Below, in pieces: positions 9,585-22,015 of a DNA stretch of 64,000 bases. Position numbers and translations under genes: made by a program. The notes beneath the pieces are model-generated. The model had not been told where the DNA came from. It saw only the letters and a list, made by a program, of their open reading frames with translations, and searched no databases. Every line of letters begins with the position of its first letter. Position 1 is the stretch's first letter. The DNA is taken from positions 186,001 to 250,000 of the forward strand of contig NZ_JAIVMG010000007.1 of assembly GCF_020177335.1 (NCBI RefSeq), in the 5' to 3' direction. This DNA comes from Stappia indica (lineage in GTDB: Bacteria; Pseudomonadota; Alphaproteobacteria; Rhizobiales; Stappiaceae).

Positions 9585-10844
9585 GTGCAGGGAGAACGGA
9601 ACGACAATACGATCGCGGTGATCGGGGCTGGCATCGTCGGCGTGTCGGCGGCCGTCTGGCTGGCCCGCGACGGTCACGATGTGATTCTGGTCGACCGCCT
9701 GCCGCCCGGCGAAGCCACCTCCCATGGAAATGGTGGTGTGCTTGCCTCCTGCGCCGTTGTCCCGGTGACCGTTCCCGGGCTGATGCGCAAGGCCCCCGGC
9801 ATGCTCGCCAACCCGTCGAGCCCGCTGTTCCTGCGCTGGTCCTACCTGCCGAAGCTCCTGCCCTGGCTGGCCCGTTATCTTGCGCATTGCCGCCCTGAGG
9901 AAACCCGGCGGATCGCCGCCGCGCTCACGCCGATCATCGGTGACAGTCTGGAGCAGCACCAGGCGCTTGCCGGCGGCACCCCGGCAGAGAAATGGCTGCG
10001 CCCTTCCGACTATCTTTATGTCTACAAGGACCGCGCGGCCTTCCGCGCCGATGCCTTCGCCTGGGATCTCCGCCGCACCTCGGGGTTCGGGTGGGAAGAG
10101 CTGGAGGCCGAGACGCTCAACCGGTACGATCCGCTGCTTGGCCCCCGGAACAGCTTCGCCGTCCGCCTTCCCGATCACGGCCACATCCGCGACCCCGGCC
10201 GCTATGTGAAGGATCTGGCCGCCCATTTCGAAACCCTGGGCGGCAAGATCCACCGCGCCGACGTTCGCGATTTCCGCTTCGAGGATGGCCGGCTTTCGGC
10301 GCTGGAGACGGACCGGGGACCGCTGCCCTGTGCAAGGGCGGTGCTGGCCGGCGGGGTCTGGTCCAGGGACCTCGCCCGCCGTCTCGGCGTCAATGTGCCG
10401 CTGGAAAGCGAGCGGGGCTATCATCTGGAGCTGGAGGAGCCGAGCGCCTACCCCATCGCCCCTTGCATGATCGCTTCGGGAAAATTCGTGATCACGCCGA
10501 TGGACGGGCGCATTCGCCTTGCCGGCATCGTCGAATTTGGTGGGCTGACGGCCCCGCCCAGCGAAGCGCCCTTCCGCGTTCTGGAAACGGAGCTGCGCAA
10601 GGCCATGCCGGGACTGACCTGGCGCGCGACAACGAAATGGATGGGCCACCGCCCCGCGCCGGCCGATTCCATCCCCCTGATCGGACCGTCTCCGCGCCAC
10701 CCGGATGTGCTGATGGCCTTCGGTCACCATCACGTCGGCCTGACCGGGGGCCCGCGCACCGGGCGCCTGATCGCCGATCTCGTCTCCGGACGAAATCCCA
10801 ATATCGACATGCACCCCTATGCGCCCGGCCGTTATGCCCGTTAA
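9585..10844 (+). CDS. FAD-dependent D-amino-acid dehydrogenase/oxidase-like (DadA family)
   Basis: A 419-residue DAO-family flavoprotein. The N-terminal dinucleotide fold VIGAGIVGVSAAVWLARDGHDV (about residues 12-33) ends in VDR, and GEATSHGNGGVLA is typical of DadA-like enzymes. The C-terminal FAD block is GHHHVGLTGGPRTGRLIADL. It should oxidise an amine or D-amino (or cyclic amino) acid to the imino/keto acid. The start is GTG at 9585 after a strong GGGAGGGG. It heads an operon with a TRAP transporter (10918-13839). Together with the oxoprolinase it suggests use of a D-amino acid, 5-oxoproline or hydantoin-like compound. Confidence 0.92.
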   Translation: MQGERNDNTIAVIGAGIVGVSAAVWLARDGHDVILVDRLPPGEATSHGNGGVLASCAVVPVTVPGLMRKAPGMLANPSSPLFLRWSYLPKLLPWLARYLAHCRPEETRRIAAALTPIIGDSLEQHQALAGGTPAEKWLRPSDYLYVYKDRAAFRADAFAWDLRRTSGFGWEELEAETLNRYDPLLGPRNSFAVRLPDHGHIRDPGRYVKDLAAHFETLGGKIHRADVRDFRFEDGRLSALETDRGPLPCARAVLAGGVWSRDLARRLGVNVPLESERGYHLELEEPSAYPIAPCMIASGKFVITPMDGRIRLAGIVEFGGLTAPPSEAPFRVLETELRKAMPGLTWRATTKWMGHRPAPADSIPLIGPSPRHPDVLMAFGHHHVGLTGGPRTGRLIADLVSGRNPNIDMHPYAPGRYAR

Positions 10845-10917
10845 AACTGCAAGGAACGGACCGGACACGGAACCTCACCAACCACGAAACGCGAACCACC
10901 AACTGGAGGAGAACACC

Positions 10918-11913
10918 ATGACATCGCGCTTTCTGAAAACCACCACCGGCCTTGCCTCGCTGGCCGCCTTCACCCTGAGCCTCGCCGCTCCGGCGCTGGC
11001 GGGCGAGAAATGGGATATGCCGATGGCCTATTCCCCCAGCAACTTCCATTCCGCGACCGGGGCGGAATTCGCCAAATGCGTCACCACCGGTACCGGCGGC
11101 GATATCGAAATCGTCACCCATCCCTCCGGCTCCCTGTTCAAGGGCGCGGACATCAAGCGCGCGGTGCAGACCGGTCAGGCGCCGATCGGCGAGCGTCTTC
11201 TCTCCGCTCACCAGAACGAGAATCCGATCTTCGGCATCGATTCGATTCCCTTCCTCGCCACCTCCTTCGACGATGCGGCCAAGCTGTGGAAGGCGGCCAA
11301 GCCGACCATGGAGAAGGTCCTCGATGAGCAGAATCTGGTCATGCTCTATTCCGTGCCGTGGCCGCCGCAGGGGCTGTACTTCAAGAAGGAAATCAACTCC
11401 GTCGAAGACATGAAGGGCGCCAAGTTCCGCTCCTACAACAACGCAACGGCCCGCATCGCCGAGTTGACCGGCATGCTGCCGGTGACCATCGAGGCGGCGG
11501 AAATCTCCCAGGCCTTCGCCACCGGCGTTGCCGAATCCATGATCACCTCCGGCTCCACCGGCTATGATCGCAAGGTCTGGGAAAGCCTGACCCATTTCTA
11601 CGAGGTCGACGCCTGGCTGCCGCGCAACACGGTGATGGTCAACAAGGATGTCTGGCAGGGGCTCAGCGACGCCAACCGCAATGTCATTCGCGGCTGCGCC
11701 GAGCTGGCCGAATACGCCGGCACCTGGCGCGCGGTGGAATACACCCAGTTTACCGTCAACGGCCTGCGTGAGAACGGCATGACCGTCCAGCGCCCAAGCG
11801 AGAAGCTGACGGGCGAGCTGCAGATCATCGGCGAGACCATGACCACCGAATGGCTGGAGGCCGCCGGCGAGGATGGCAAGGCCATCGTCGACGCCTACAA
11901 GGGCATGCAGTAA
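10918..11913 (+). CDS. TRAP transporter solute-binding protein (DctP family)
   Basis: A 331-residue periplasmic receptor. The signal peptide (SLAAFTLSLAAPALA, cleaved near residue 28) precedes the mature start GEKWDMPMAYSPSNFH. The ligand-binding block LKxMKGxKFR-like EDMKGAKFRSYNN contains the arginine that clamps a substrate carboxylate in the family (near residue 170). ATG at 10918 follows CTGGAGGAG. It is the second gene of the operon and feeds substrate to the Q and M subunits. The substrate is likely a carboxylate handled by the neighbouring oxidase or oxoprolinase. Confidence 0.95.
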   Translation: MTSRFLKTTTGLASLAAFTLSLAAPALAGEKWDMPMAYSPSNFHSATGAEFAKCVTTGTGGDIEIVTHPSGSLFKGADIKRAVQTGQAPIGERLLSAHQNENPIFGIDSIPFLATSFDDAAKLWKAAKPTMEKVLDEQNLVMLYSVPWPPQGLYFKKEINSVEDMKGAKFRSYNNATARIAELTGMLPVTIEAAEISQAFATGVAESMITSGSTGYDRKVWESLTHFYEVDAWLPRNTVMVNKDVWQGLSDANRNVIRGCAELAEYAGTWRAVEYTQFTVNGLRENGMTVQRPSEKLTGELQIIGETMTTEWLEAAGEDGKAIVDAYKGMQ

Positions 11914-11985
11914 CAAAAAACACCGGTGCGGGAGGCCTCCAGGCCTTCCGCACCCCTTTTCCCGAACCGGCGCGGAGGATCGGCG

Positions 11986-12519
11986 ATGACGGCACCACGG
12001 CTTTTGCGGTCGGGGCTCGACAAACTGTATTTTGCAAGCGGCGTTGTCGCCGCCATCTTTCTGGTGGCCATCCTGGCGCTGATCGTGGTGCAGATGCTGG
12101 CCCGCTGGACTGGCGAAGTGTTCCCCGGCGCGCCCGATTACGCCGGCTATTGCATGGCGGCGGCCTCGTTCTTCGCCTTCGCCCATGCGCTCAACCACGG
12201 CTCGCATATCCGCGTCAGCCTGGTGCTCAACATGCTTGAGGGCCTGCCGCGCCGGCTGCTGGAGACCTGGTGTTTCGGCATCGGCACGGCGCTCGCCTGG
12301 TATTTCGCCTGGTACGCGGGCCGCGCCGCCTACTGGTCGTGGAAGTTCAAGGACATCAGCCAGGGGCAGGACGCCACCCCCTTGTGGATCCCGCAGATGG
12401 CCATGGTGATCGGCGCCGGCATCTTCGCCATCGCCCTCACCGACCATCTGCTGCATGTGCTGATCAGCGGCAACCACCGCATCAAACCCGACCTCGTCGA
12501 ACAGAGCCACGGAGACTGA
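11986..12519 (+). CDS. TRAP transporter small permease (DctQ family)
   Basis: A 177-residue membrane protein with four predicted TM helices (about residues 17-40, 57-75, 92-115, 135-158), the length and topology expected for DctQ. The family feature NHGSHIRVSLVLNML follows TM2. The start at 11986 (MTAPRLLRSG) has GGAGGA upstream; an upstream in-frame ATG (11926) lacks this. It sits between the P and M subunits, with the M start 6 nt after its stop, so translation is probably coupled. Confidence 0.93.
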   Translation: MTAPRLLRSGLDKLYFASGVVAAIFLVAILALIVVQMLARWTGEVFPGAPDYAGYCMAAASFFAFAHALNHGSHIRVSLVLNMLEGLPRRLLETWCFGIGTALAWYFAWYAGRAAYWSWKFKDISQGQDATPLWIPQMAMVIGAGIFAIALTDHLLHVLISGNHRIKPDLVEQSHGD

Positions 12520-12525
12520 CCCCGC

Positions 12526-13839
12526 ATGGAGGAATTCCAGCTCATCGCGATCTTCCTGTTCATTCTCTTCCTGCTGCTCGGCACCGGTGTCTGGGTCGGC
12601 CTCGCCCTGCTTGGCGTCGCCTTCGTCGGCATGGAGCTCTTCACCTCGCGCCCGGCCGGCGACACCATGATCACGACGATCTGGTCTGCCTCCTCCTCCT
12701 GGACGCTCACCGCCCTGCCGATGTTCATCTGGATGGGCGAGATCCTGTTCCGCACCCGCCTGTCGGAAGACATGTTCAAGGGGCTGTCCCCCTTCATGGC
12801 CCGGCTGCCCGGCGGGCTTCTTCATACCAACATCGTCGGCTGCACCGTGTTCGCCGCCGTCTCCGGCTCCTCGGCGGCGACGCTGACCACCGTCGGCAAG
12901 ATGTCGGTGCCCGAGCTGCGCAAGCGCAACTACCCCGAACACATGGTGATCGGCACCCTGGCCGGCGCGGCGACCCTGGGGCTGATGATCCCGCCCTCGC
13001 TCACCCTGATCGTCTACGGGGTGACCATCAACGAATCCATCTCCAAGCTGTTCATGGCCGGCATCCTGCCCGGTCTGGTGCTGGCGTTGATGTTCATGGG
13101 CTATGCGGCAATCCATGCCCGCCTGTCGGACAGCTACAATCCGACCCCCGAGCCGCCCATGACCTTCGGCGAAAAGCTCTGGAACGCCCGCTTCCTGATC
13201 CCCGTTCTCCTGCTGATCACCGCCGTGATCGGCTCCATGTACACCGGCATCGCCACGGCGACCGAAGCCTCGGCCATCGGCGTGATCGGTTCGCTGGTGC
13301 TCGCCGCCGCCCAGGGCTCGCTGAGCTGGCGCACCTTCACCGAGAGCCTGATGGGCGCCACCCGCACCTCGGCGATGATCGCGCTGATTCTGGCCGGCGC
13401 CGCCTTCCTGTCGCTGTCGATGGGCTTCACCGGCCTGCCGCGCGCGCTCGCCGAATGGATCGCCCATCTTGAGCTCAGCCGGTTCGAACTGCTGATGGCG
13501 CTGCTGGTGTTTTACATCGTCATCGGCTGTTTCCTCGATGGCATCTCCTCCGTGGTGCTGACCATGGCGGTGGTCGAGCCGATGGTGCGCGCCGCCGGCA
13601 TCGACCTGATCTGGTTCGGCATCTTCATCGTCGTCGTCGTCGAGATGGCGCAGATCACCCCGCCGATCGGCTTCAACCTGTTCGTGCTCCAGGGGATGAC
13701 CCGGCACGAGATGAGCTACATCTCCAAGGCGGCGCTGCCGATGTTCGCGATCATGGTGCTGATGGTGTTCGTGCTGATCGCGGTCCCCGATCTCGCCACC
13801 TGGCTGCCGGAAAACATGCGGACCGGTCCCGCCGGATAA
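12526..13839 (+). CDS. TRAP transporter large permease (DctM family)
   Basis: A 437-residue integral membrane protein with about 12 TM helices and family blocks FIWMGEILFRTRLSEDMF, GCTVFAAVSGSSAATLTTVGKM, AGAATLGLMIPPS and EMAQITPPIGFNLFV. It forms the Na+-driven channel subunit of the TRAP system with the DctQ-like protein and receives substrate from the DctP-like receptor. It is the last gene of the operon, followed by a strong hairpin at 13880-13916. Confidence 0.97.
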   Translation: MEEFQLIAIFLFILFLLLGTGVWVGLALLGVAFVGMELFTSRPAGDTMITTIWSASSSWTLTALPMFIWMGEILFRTRLSEDMFKGLSPFMARLPGGLLHTNIVGCTVFAAVSGSSAATLTTVGKMSVPELRKRNYPEHMVIGTLAGAATLGLMIPPSLTLIVYGVTINESISKLFMAGILPGLVLALMFMGYAAIHARLSDSYNPTPEPPMTFGEKLWNARFLIPVLLLITAVIGSMYTGIATATEASAIGVIGSLVLAAAQGSLSWRTFTESLMGATRTSAMIALILAGAAFLSLSMGFTGLPRALAEWIAHLELSRFELLMALLVFYIVIGCFLDGISSVVLTMAVVEPMVRAAGIDLIWFGIFIVVVVEMAQITPPIGFNLFVLQGMTRHEMSYISKAALPMFAIMVLMVFVLIAVPDLATWLPENMRTGPAG

Positions 13840-13879
13840 TCCGCCTTCTTGCCGAAAACCGGCGCAACTTCAGCGCCTT

Positions 13880-13916
13880 GACCGGGGCGCCCCCTCAGCG
13901 GGGAAACGCCCCGGTC
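13880..13916 (+). terminator. Hairpin after the TRAP operon
   Basis: GACCGGGGCG and CGCCCCGGTC make a 10-bp stem, extended inside by CCCC/GGGG. There is no T-run, but it lies 41 bp past the permease stop and just before the second operator-like site, so it probably separates the two transcription units. Confidence 0.6.
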
Positions 13917-13940
13917 GCCAACCTACCAAGTTTGACATTG

Positions 13941-13963
13941 ACATTTTGTCGATAAATTATTGA
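13941..13963. promoter_or_regulatory. Candidate operator of the catabolic cluster, copy 2
   Basis: It contains TTTGTCGATAAA (13945-13956), one base different from the perfect palindrome at 9514-9525, with matching flanks, 73 bp before the oxoprolinase ATG. A second, separately transcribed unit under the same regulator is inferred. Confidence 0.65.
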
Positions 13964-14035
13964 TATCAAGCACCAGCTTCGGCCGGCGGCATTCTCGCGC
14001 CGGTCACACGACACAACAATTCCGGGAGACGCATC

Positions 14036-17638
<3,603 letters not shown>

Positions 17639-17686
17639 GGGCAGAAACGCCCTCGCCCCGCCAACAGGCGGATAAACACATGACGC

Positions 17687-17720
17687 GAAGGCGGCGACGG
17701 CGAAAGCCCTCGCCGCCTTC
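17687..17720 (+). terminator. Hairpin after the oxoprolinase gene
   Basis: GAAGGCGGCGA and TCGCCGCCTTC form a perfect 11-bp stem about 48 bp after the stop codon. The loop is 12 nt. The trailing AGCGTCTTTGG has only a short T-run. Confidence 0.65.
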
Positions 17721-17884
17721 AGCGTCTTTGGCGCCGGAACGCAAACGAGCCCCATTGGTCGATGACGTTGCAGCCAGACGCCCGCTCTCCCTATAGTCAT
17801 CGCAAGGGCTGGCTTTGAAGACTCCTTCGAGGAGCGAGCTGTCCGCGCTTTCCTGTCACATGCCCCAATTCCGCGAGGTCGGCC

Positions 17885-18367
17885 ATGACATCGAGTCTTT
17901 TCCTGCTTATTCAGGTGACCGATGCGCTTGAGCAAGCCGGTCTCAACTGCCACCTCTTTGGCGGATGGGCCGAGGAGGCACGCGAACTCCGGGCGCCCGG
18001 GCCACACAGCGACATCGACCTGCTTTTTGAGGCCGCCAACTTCTCTTCTCTGGAACGGGTGCTGGTCCGGGCCCTACCCGAGGCACAGCCCATCGCCGCC
18101 AAGCGCTTCCATCATAAACGCGCCTTTACATTCAAGGGATGTCTTGTAGAGCTGCTGCTCGCCACACCTGATGCCGAAAGGCCCTGCCAAACGCTTTTCT
18201 GGGGCGACACGCCGTATCGCTGGTCCGCCCCACTGGCCAGGCCGCTCGTTTTCGCGGGTCACGGGTTTTCCGTCGCCACCGCAGAGAACCTTGCCGGCTA
18301 TCGCGCGGCACGCCTACGCCTCGCTCCAGAGCGATGGCGCGACCCTGCCTCCATCGTCCCAGCGTGA
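17885..18367 (+). CDS. Nucleotidyltransferase-fold protein
   Basis: A 160-residue protein with the minimal nucleotidyltransferase pattern: a GGW motif (HLFGGWAEEAREL, residues 24-37) followed by HSDIDLLFE (about 42-50), whose two aspartates would bind the metal ions. This resembles the aminoglycoside 2''-/lincosamide-type adenylyltransferase group. No partner HEPN gene is adjacent, and it stands alone on this strand. The substrate is unknown, and resistance should not be assumed. The start at 17885 is preceded by GCGAGGTCGGCC, a modest ribosome site. Confidence 0.75.
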   Translation: MTSSLFLLIQVTDALEQAGLNCHLFGGWAEEARELRAPGPHSDIDLLFEAANFSSLERVLVRALPEAQPIAAKRFHHKRAFTFKGCLVELLLATPDAERPCQTLFWGDTPYRWSAPLARPLVFAGHGFSVATAENLAGYRAARLRLAPERWRDPASIVPA

Positions 18368-18523
18368 TGCACCTCACATTCCATGCAGCCGGCGCCGGCC
18401 AGCGCCGCCCCTTTTCTTGCGCAAACAAGGGGAAAGAAGCTTCCTTTGCGCTGGTAATGCGCCGGGCGCCCTCCCATATGACGCACGTTGTTCTCGACTT
18501 GAACCTCGTGGAGGAAATCCCTG

Positions 18524-19537
18524 ATGCAAGCTGCCGCCCGCCGGATGCGCAAGACGACAGCCGTTGTTGCCCTTGGAATCGCCGCTCTTTTTGCCGCCGT
18601 CGATTTTGCCGAAGCCCGGCGGGCCGGCAGCAGCGGCTTCGGCAGCCGCGGCGCCCGCACCTTCTCCGCGCCCGCCCCGACGAACACCGCCCCCGGCACC
18701 GCCTCGCCTGTACAGCGCACGATGACGCCGCAGCCCGCACAGGGTCAGCAGGCAGCACCCGGCGCCGCCGCCCGGCAGCAGCAGGCTGCGCAGCCCTCGC
18801 GCGGCCTTTTCGGCGGCATGGGTGGCGCCCTTCTTGGCGGCCTGCTGATGGGCGGTCTGCTCGGCATGCTCTTCGGCGGTGGCCTCGGCGGCTTTGCCGG
18901 CTTCATCGGCCTGATCCTGCAGGTGGCCCTGATCGGCTTCCTCGTCGTCCTGGCGATGCGCTTCTTCGGTGCCCGGCGCCAGCAGCCGGCGGCCGTGGCG
19001 GCCGGCGGAGCCCGTCCGGATTTCGGCGGCAACGCCGCAGACACGACACGCACGCCGTTCAGCTTCGGCGGCAACGGCGGCGATAGCGCCAGCGCCACCG
19101 CCTCGTTTCAGGCTCCGGTCATGGAAACGCCGTTCGAGCCGGAAGGAGCCGACTTCGACCGTTTCGAACAGATGCTTGGCGAGGTGCAGGAAGCCTACGG
19201 CCGCGAGGACTACGCCGCGCTGCGCCGTCTGGCGACACCCGAAGCCATGTCCTTCCTCGCCGAGGAGCTGGGCGAACTCGCCTCCGCCGGCAAGCGCAAC
19301 AGCGTCTCGGACGTGAAGCTCCTGCAGGGCGACCTGTCGGAAGCCTGGAGCGAGGGCAATGACGACTATGCGACGGTCGCCATGCGCTTCTCCGCCCGAG
19401 ACGCCGTCCTCGACCGCAACTCGGGCCAGGTTCTTTCAGGCAGCCTGGACGAACCCCAGGAAAGCACCGAACTGTGGACCTTCCGCCGCCGGAAGGGCGA
19501 CGAATGGATGCTCGCGGCCATTCAAGGCACCGAGTAG
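18524..19537 (+). CDS. Tim44-like domain protein, secreted or membrane-anchored
   Basis: A 337-residue protein. The first 30 residues form a signal peptide, followed by a Ser/Pro/Gln-rich linker and two glycine-rich hydrophobic helices (GGMGGALLGGLLMGGLLGMLFGGG and GLILQVALIGFLVVLAM). A C-terminal Tim44/Mba1-like domain covers about residues 210-335 (DFDRFEQMLGEVQEAYGREDY, ATPEAMSFLAEEL, LWTFRRRKGDEWMLAAIQ). Bacterial members of this family are common in Rhizobiales, and their role is not established. GAGGAAATCC precedes the start, and a strong terminator follows at 19568. Confidence 0.88.
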   Translation: MQAAARRMRKTTAVVALGIAALFAAVDFAEARRAGSSGFGSRGARTFSAPAPTNTAPGTASPVQRTMTPQPAQGQQAAPGAAARQQQAAQPSRGLFGGMGGALLGGLLMGGLLGMLFGGGLGGFAGFIGLILQVALIGFLVVLAMRFFGARRQQPAAVAAGGARPDFGGNAADTTRTPFSFGGNGGDSASATASFQAPVMETPFEPEGADFDRFEQMLGEVQEAYGREDYAALRRLATPEAMSFLAEELGELASAGKRNSVSDVKLLQGDLSEAWSEGNDDYATVAMRFSARDAVLDRNSGQVLSGSLDEPQESTELWTFRRRKGDEWMLAAIQGTE

Positions 19538-19567
19538 GCTTCTCGGGCCTTTCACAACGACATCGGA

Positions 19568-19592
19568 AACCGCCCCGCCCGGGGCGGTTTTT
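19568..19592 (+). terminator. Rho-independent terminator of the Tim44-like gene
   Basis: AACCGCCCC and GGGGCGGTT form a compact stem followed immediately by a run of T (19588-19592), 30 bp after the stop codon. This is a textbook intrinsic terminator. It also abuts the end of the MAPEG pseudogene on the other strand. Confidence 0.9.
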
Positions 19593-19595
19593 GTG

Positions 19596-19981
19596 TCAGC
19601 CGAAGGCCAGCCACACCAGCGTCAGGGCGCTGAAGCCGATGGAGAAGAATGTCAGGGTCATTCCGCAGCCCCTGAACCGGTTCAGTTCATCGACCTGAGA
19701 GAGCCCGTAGGCGTGCAGGAGCCGCCCGCCAAGCAGCATCGTGCCAGCGCATGGACAAGCAGGCCCGGCGCGCCCTGAAGCTCTGCCAGCCCCATCAGCA
19801 GTAACGCCAGTGGACCCATCTTCGACACAGTTTCCCTGAACCCGGATGCGCCGCAACAGAACCGGATCGCCGCCATCCCCCAGGGCTGTCAGAGTCTTTG
19901 CCGGGCACACGCCACACGAGCGCTCAGGACCAGAAAAAACACTGCGAACAGCGCGGCATAAAGGGAAGTGACTCCGACCAT
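19596..19981 (-). pseudogene. MAPEG-family membrane protein broken by three frameshifts
   Basis: Pieces of one MAPEG protein (YecN-like, about 130 residues, four TM helices) appear in order but in alternating frames. MVGVTSLYAALFAVFFLVLSARVACARQ reads from 19981 and hits a stop at 19889. TALGDGGDPVLLRRIRVQGN continues in another frame. GPLALLLMGLAELQGAPGLLVHAL returns to the first. GTMLLGGRLLHAYGLSQVDELNRFRG to the stop at 19596 is again in the second. Shifts fall near 19893, 19811-19825 and 19740-19750. Intact members use glutathione or lipid substrates. It is either a true pseudogene or an error-rich stretch of assembly. Confidence 0.8.
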
Positions 19982-20051
19982 TTTCCTGGCTCCCGGTTGC
20001 TTGCGGCTTCCCCCGCCCCTGTCGCCGGAGCGCGGACCGGGGGGGCGATGC

Positions 20052-20948
20052 CTATCTGCCGGTTGCGGCAAGCATCCAGTTGAGAATGAGCCGCCAGTCG
20101 GTCATGCGGATCGGCGTGCCGTGGGTTCCGGTCTCGAACAGCACGAATTTCGCCGGATAGGCGGGCGCCCGCGCCTTGAGCTGCTCGTAGTAGCGAGCCT
20201 GGGTCTTCCAATCATAGACCTTGTCCCAGCTGCCATGGCCGAAATAGATCGGCAGCCGGCCACCGCGAAAGGTCGCGCTACGGAGGAAGCTTTCGTCATA
20301 GGTCGACCCGAGCAGCAGCATCCCGCCCATCTTGCCCGCCACCTCCGGGCTCTTGGCCAGCCGCCAGCACAGCGCGCCGCCCATGGAACCGCAAGCGACG
20401 AACACCGGCGCGCTCGGCGAGGCCGCCGAATAGTGACGGATCAAGGCGGTGACATCGGCGGCGCCCCGGTCCTTGAAGTTCTTGACGTCGAGGGTCAGGT
20501 AGAGCCCATTGTTCCTCACCATCAGGTTCTTGATGCGGTTGAAATTTCCGCCGAAACTGACGTCATTCATGCCCTGGAACCGATTGCCGCCCTGCCCGTG
20601 AATGTAGATCACGATCGCCTTGGCACCACGCGGCCGGCCCACGCGCATGTAGGTGACCTCGCGGCCATTGGCCTTCAGCGTCAGGTCTTCCTGGGAGCTG
20701 CGCGGTCGCATGGAGACATATTCTCCGTGCACCTGCCGCTCCCACACCTTGTCGCGGCGGTGAATGTCCCGGCGCTTGTCATAGTCGACAATGACGAACG
20801 GATCCTCGGGCCGCCCGGACAAAAGCCCGGGGTAGTCGAACAGGCTGTCCTTGAACGGCGCCAGCCGGTAGCCGGCCTCCGCCTCCATGGCGGTGGCCGC
20901 GACAACAAGAGCGGCAAGCCCGATGGCAAGACGGCGAAGGGACAGCAT
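20052..20948 (-). CDS. Secreted alpha/beta-hydrolase
   Basis: A 298-residue protein with a signal peptide (LSLRRLAIGLAALVVAATAMEAEA) and an alpha/beta-hydrolase fold: YIHGQGGNRFQG is the oxyanion strand and loop, ACGSMGGALCW the nucleophile elbow (the first Gly of GxSxG is Cys) with the presumed catalytic Ser, and GHGSWDKVYDW and GTHGTPIR hold the candidate Asp and His. The substrate is unknown. ATG at 20948 is preceded by AAGGAG; a GTG one codon upstream is equally well spaced. It is transcribed in the same direction as the PPOX/HugZ-like gene, with 94 bp between. Confidence 0.82.
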   Translation of the reverse strand: MLSLRRLAIGLAALVVAATAMEAEAGYRLAPFKDSLFDYPGLLSGRPEDPFVIVDYDKRRDIHRRDKVWERQVHGEYVSMRPRSSQEDLTLKANGREVTYMRVGRPRGAKAIVIYIHGQGGNRFQGMNDVSFGGNFNRIKNLMVRNNGLYLTLDVKNFKDRGAADVTALIRHYSAASPSAPVFVACGSMGGALCWRLAKSPEVAGKMGGMLLLGSTYDESFLRSATFRGGRLPIYFGHGSWDKVYDWKTQARYYEQLKARAPAYPAKFVLFETGTHGTPIRMTDWRLILNWMLAATGR

Positions 20949-21042
20949 CACGAACGGGCACTCCTTGGGCGTTCCCTGAATGGGGCATTCCATGAATGGC
21001 GGCGCCGGACCGTCGCGAATCGGGCCCAAGCATCGCCGCCGA

Positions 21043-21807
21043 TCATGCGGTGGCGCGGGCCTGTTTCGCAAGCGCCACCAGACGCGGACGCAGCTCCCCC
21101 GCCTCAGCCAGCGGCGGTGTGAAGGCCAGACGGGCCACCTTGTCGCCGGCGGCCAGATCCAGCCCCTCCGGGTCCAGCGAGGTCAGCCGCCAGGCGCCTT
21201 CCCCGGCACGGGCGAGCACCCGCCCATAGAGCTCCACCGCCTCGCCATGGTCGGCATTCATATGCGCCACCGCCTCTTCCTCCATCGCCTGGAGCCGATC
21301 GAGCCCCCGGCGCGGAAGCAAGAGATCGCCCGGCTCCAACAGATACGCCTTGCCGAAGCCGCCGTTCAGGCTCGCCCGGTCGAGAGAGATGCGGAAGAAC
21401 GCGAAATCCGGGAAGTCCACATAGAGCTGCGCCTTCGGATGGCGGGCGAGAAAGCGCCGGCGCACATGGCCGCACGCGGCGCTGTCCGCCGCGATCCGCT
21501 CGGCTCGCCCGACGAGGGTCAGACGTGGATGGGCCAGCGGGTCGCCCTTGCCCGGCTCTCCCACCAGCAGCGAGCAGCGGGCATCCGCCGCCAGGGCCTC
21601 GGTGTGCTGCGACAGGCGCGACACAAGCATCACCGGGGTGCCGTCCATCTCGGTGGCAAGCGCCACCCGGGAGGCAAACGGCGCCCCGTCCCGTGGATCG
21701 AGCACCGCCAGCGCCCCATGGCGGGCAAGCCGCACCAGCCGCCGCGCCAAGGCGCGCGCCTCATCGTCGGTGGGACGTATCACCGTGGTTTGATTTGCTT
21801 CGCTCAC
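21043..21807 (-). CDS. HugZ-like FMN/heme-binding split-barrel protein with DUF2470 tail
   Basis: A 254-residue protein. A PPOX-type split barrel (about residues 15-150; HGALAVLDPRDGAPFASRVALATEMDGTPVML and LTLVGRAERI) is joined to a C-terminal DUF2470 domain (about 170-250; EEEAVAHMNADHGEAVELYG). This two-domain layout matches HugZ/HutZ-type heme-utilisation proteins and related putative heme iron proteins. The first codon is GTG at 21807 after AGGTGG; the frame upstream shows no homology. No heme transport genes are adjacent, so heme degradation is only one possibility. Confidence 0.85.
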   Translation of the reverse strand: MSEANQTTVIRPTDDEARALARRLVRLARHGALAVLDPRDGAPFASRVALATEMDGTPVMLVSRLSQHTEALAADARCSLLVGEPGKGDPLAHPRLTLVGRAERIAADSAACGHVRRRFLARHPKAQLYVDFPDFAFFRISLDRASLNGGFGKAYLLEPGDLLLPRRGLDRLQAMEEEAVAHMNADHGEAVELYGRVLARAGEGAWRLTSLDPEGLDLAAGDKVARLAFTPPLAEAGELRPRLVALAKQARATA

Positions 21808-22015
21808 CCGCCACCTGTCATATTTACGAGGATCGCCGCACGATCGAGTGCGCTCCGCTCCATCCTTGCCGCCTCTGTCACCCGTTTTGCCCTGCAACAC
21901 GCACTGGCGCAAGGCACGCGCGCAACAGCCCCCGGGAACCTGCCGGGCCACGCTCGCGCCATATTGAGGGTCATTCATCGCTTGCGGTGCCTCACCAACA
22001 ACAGGGGACAAGATC

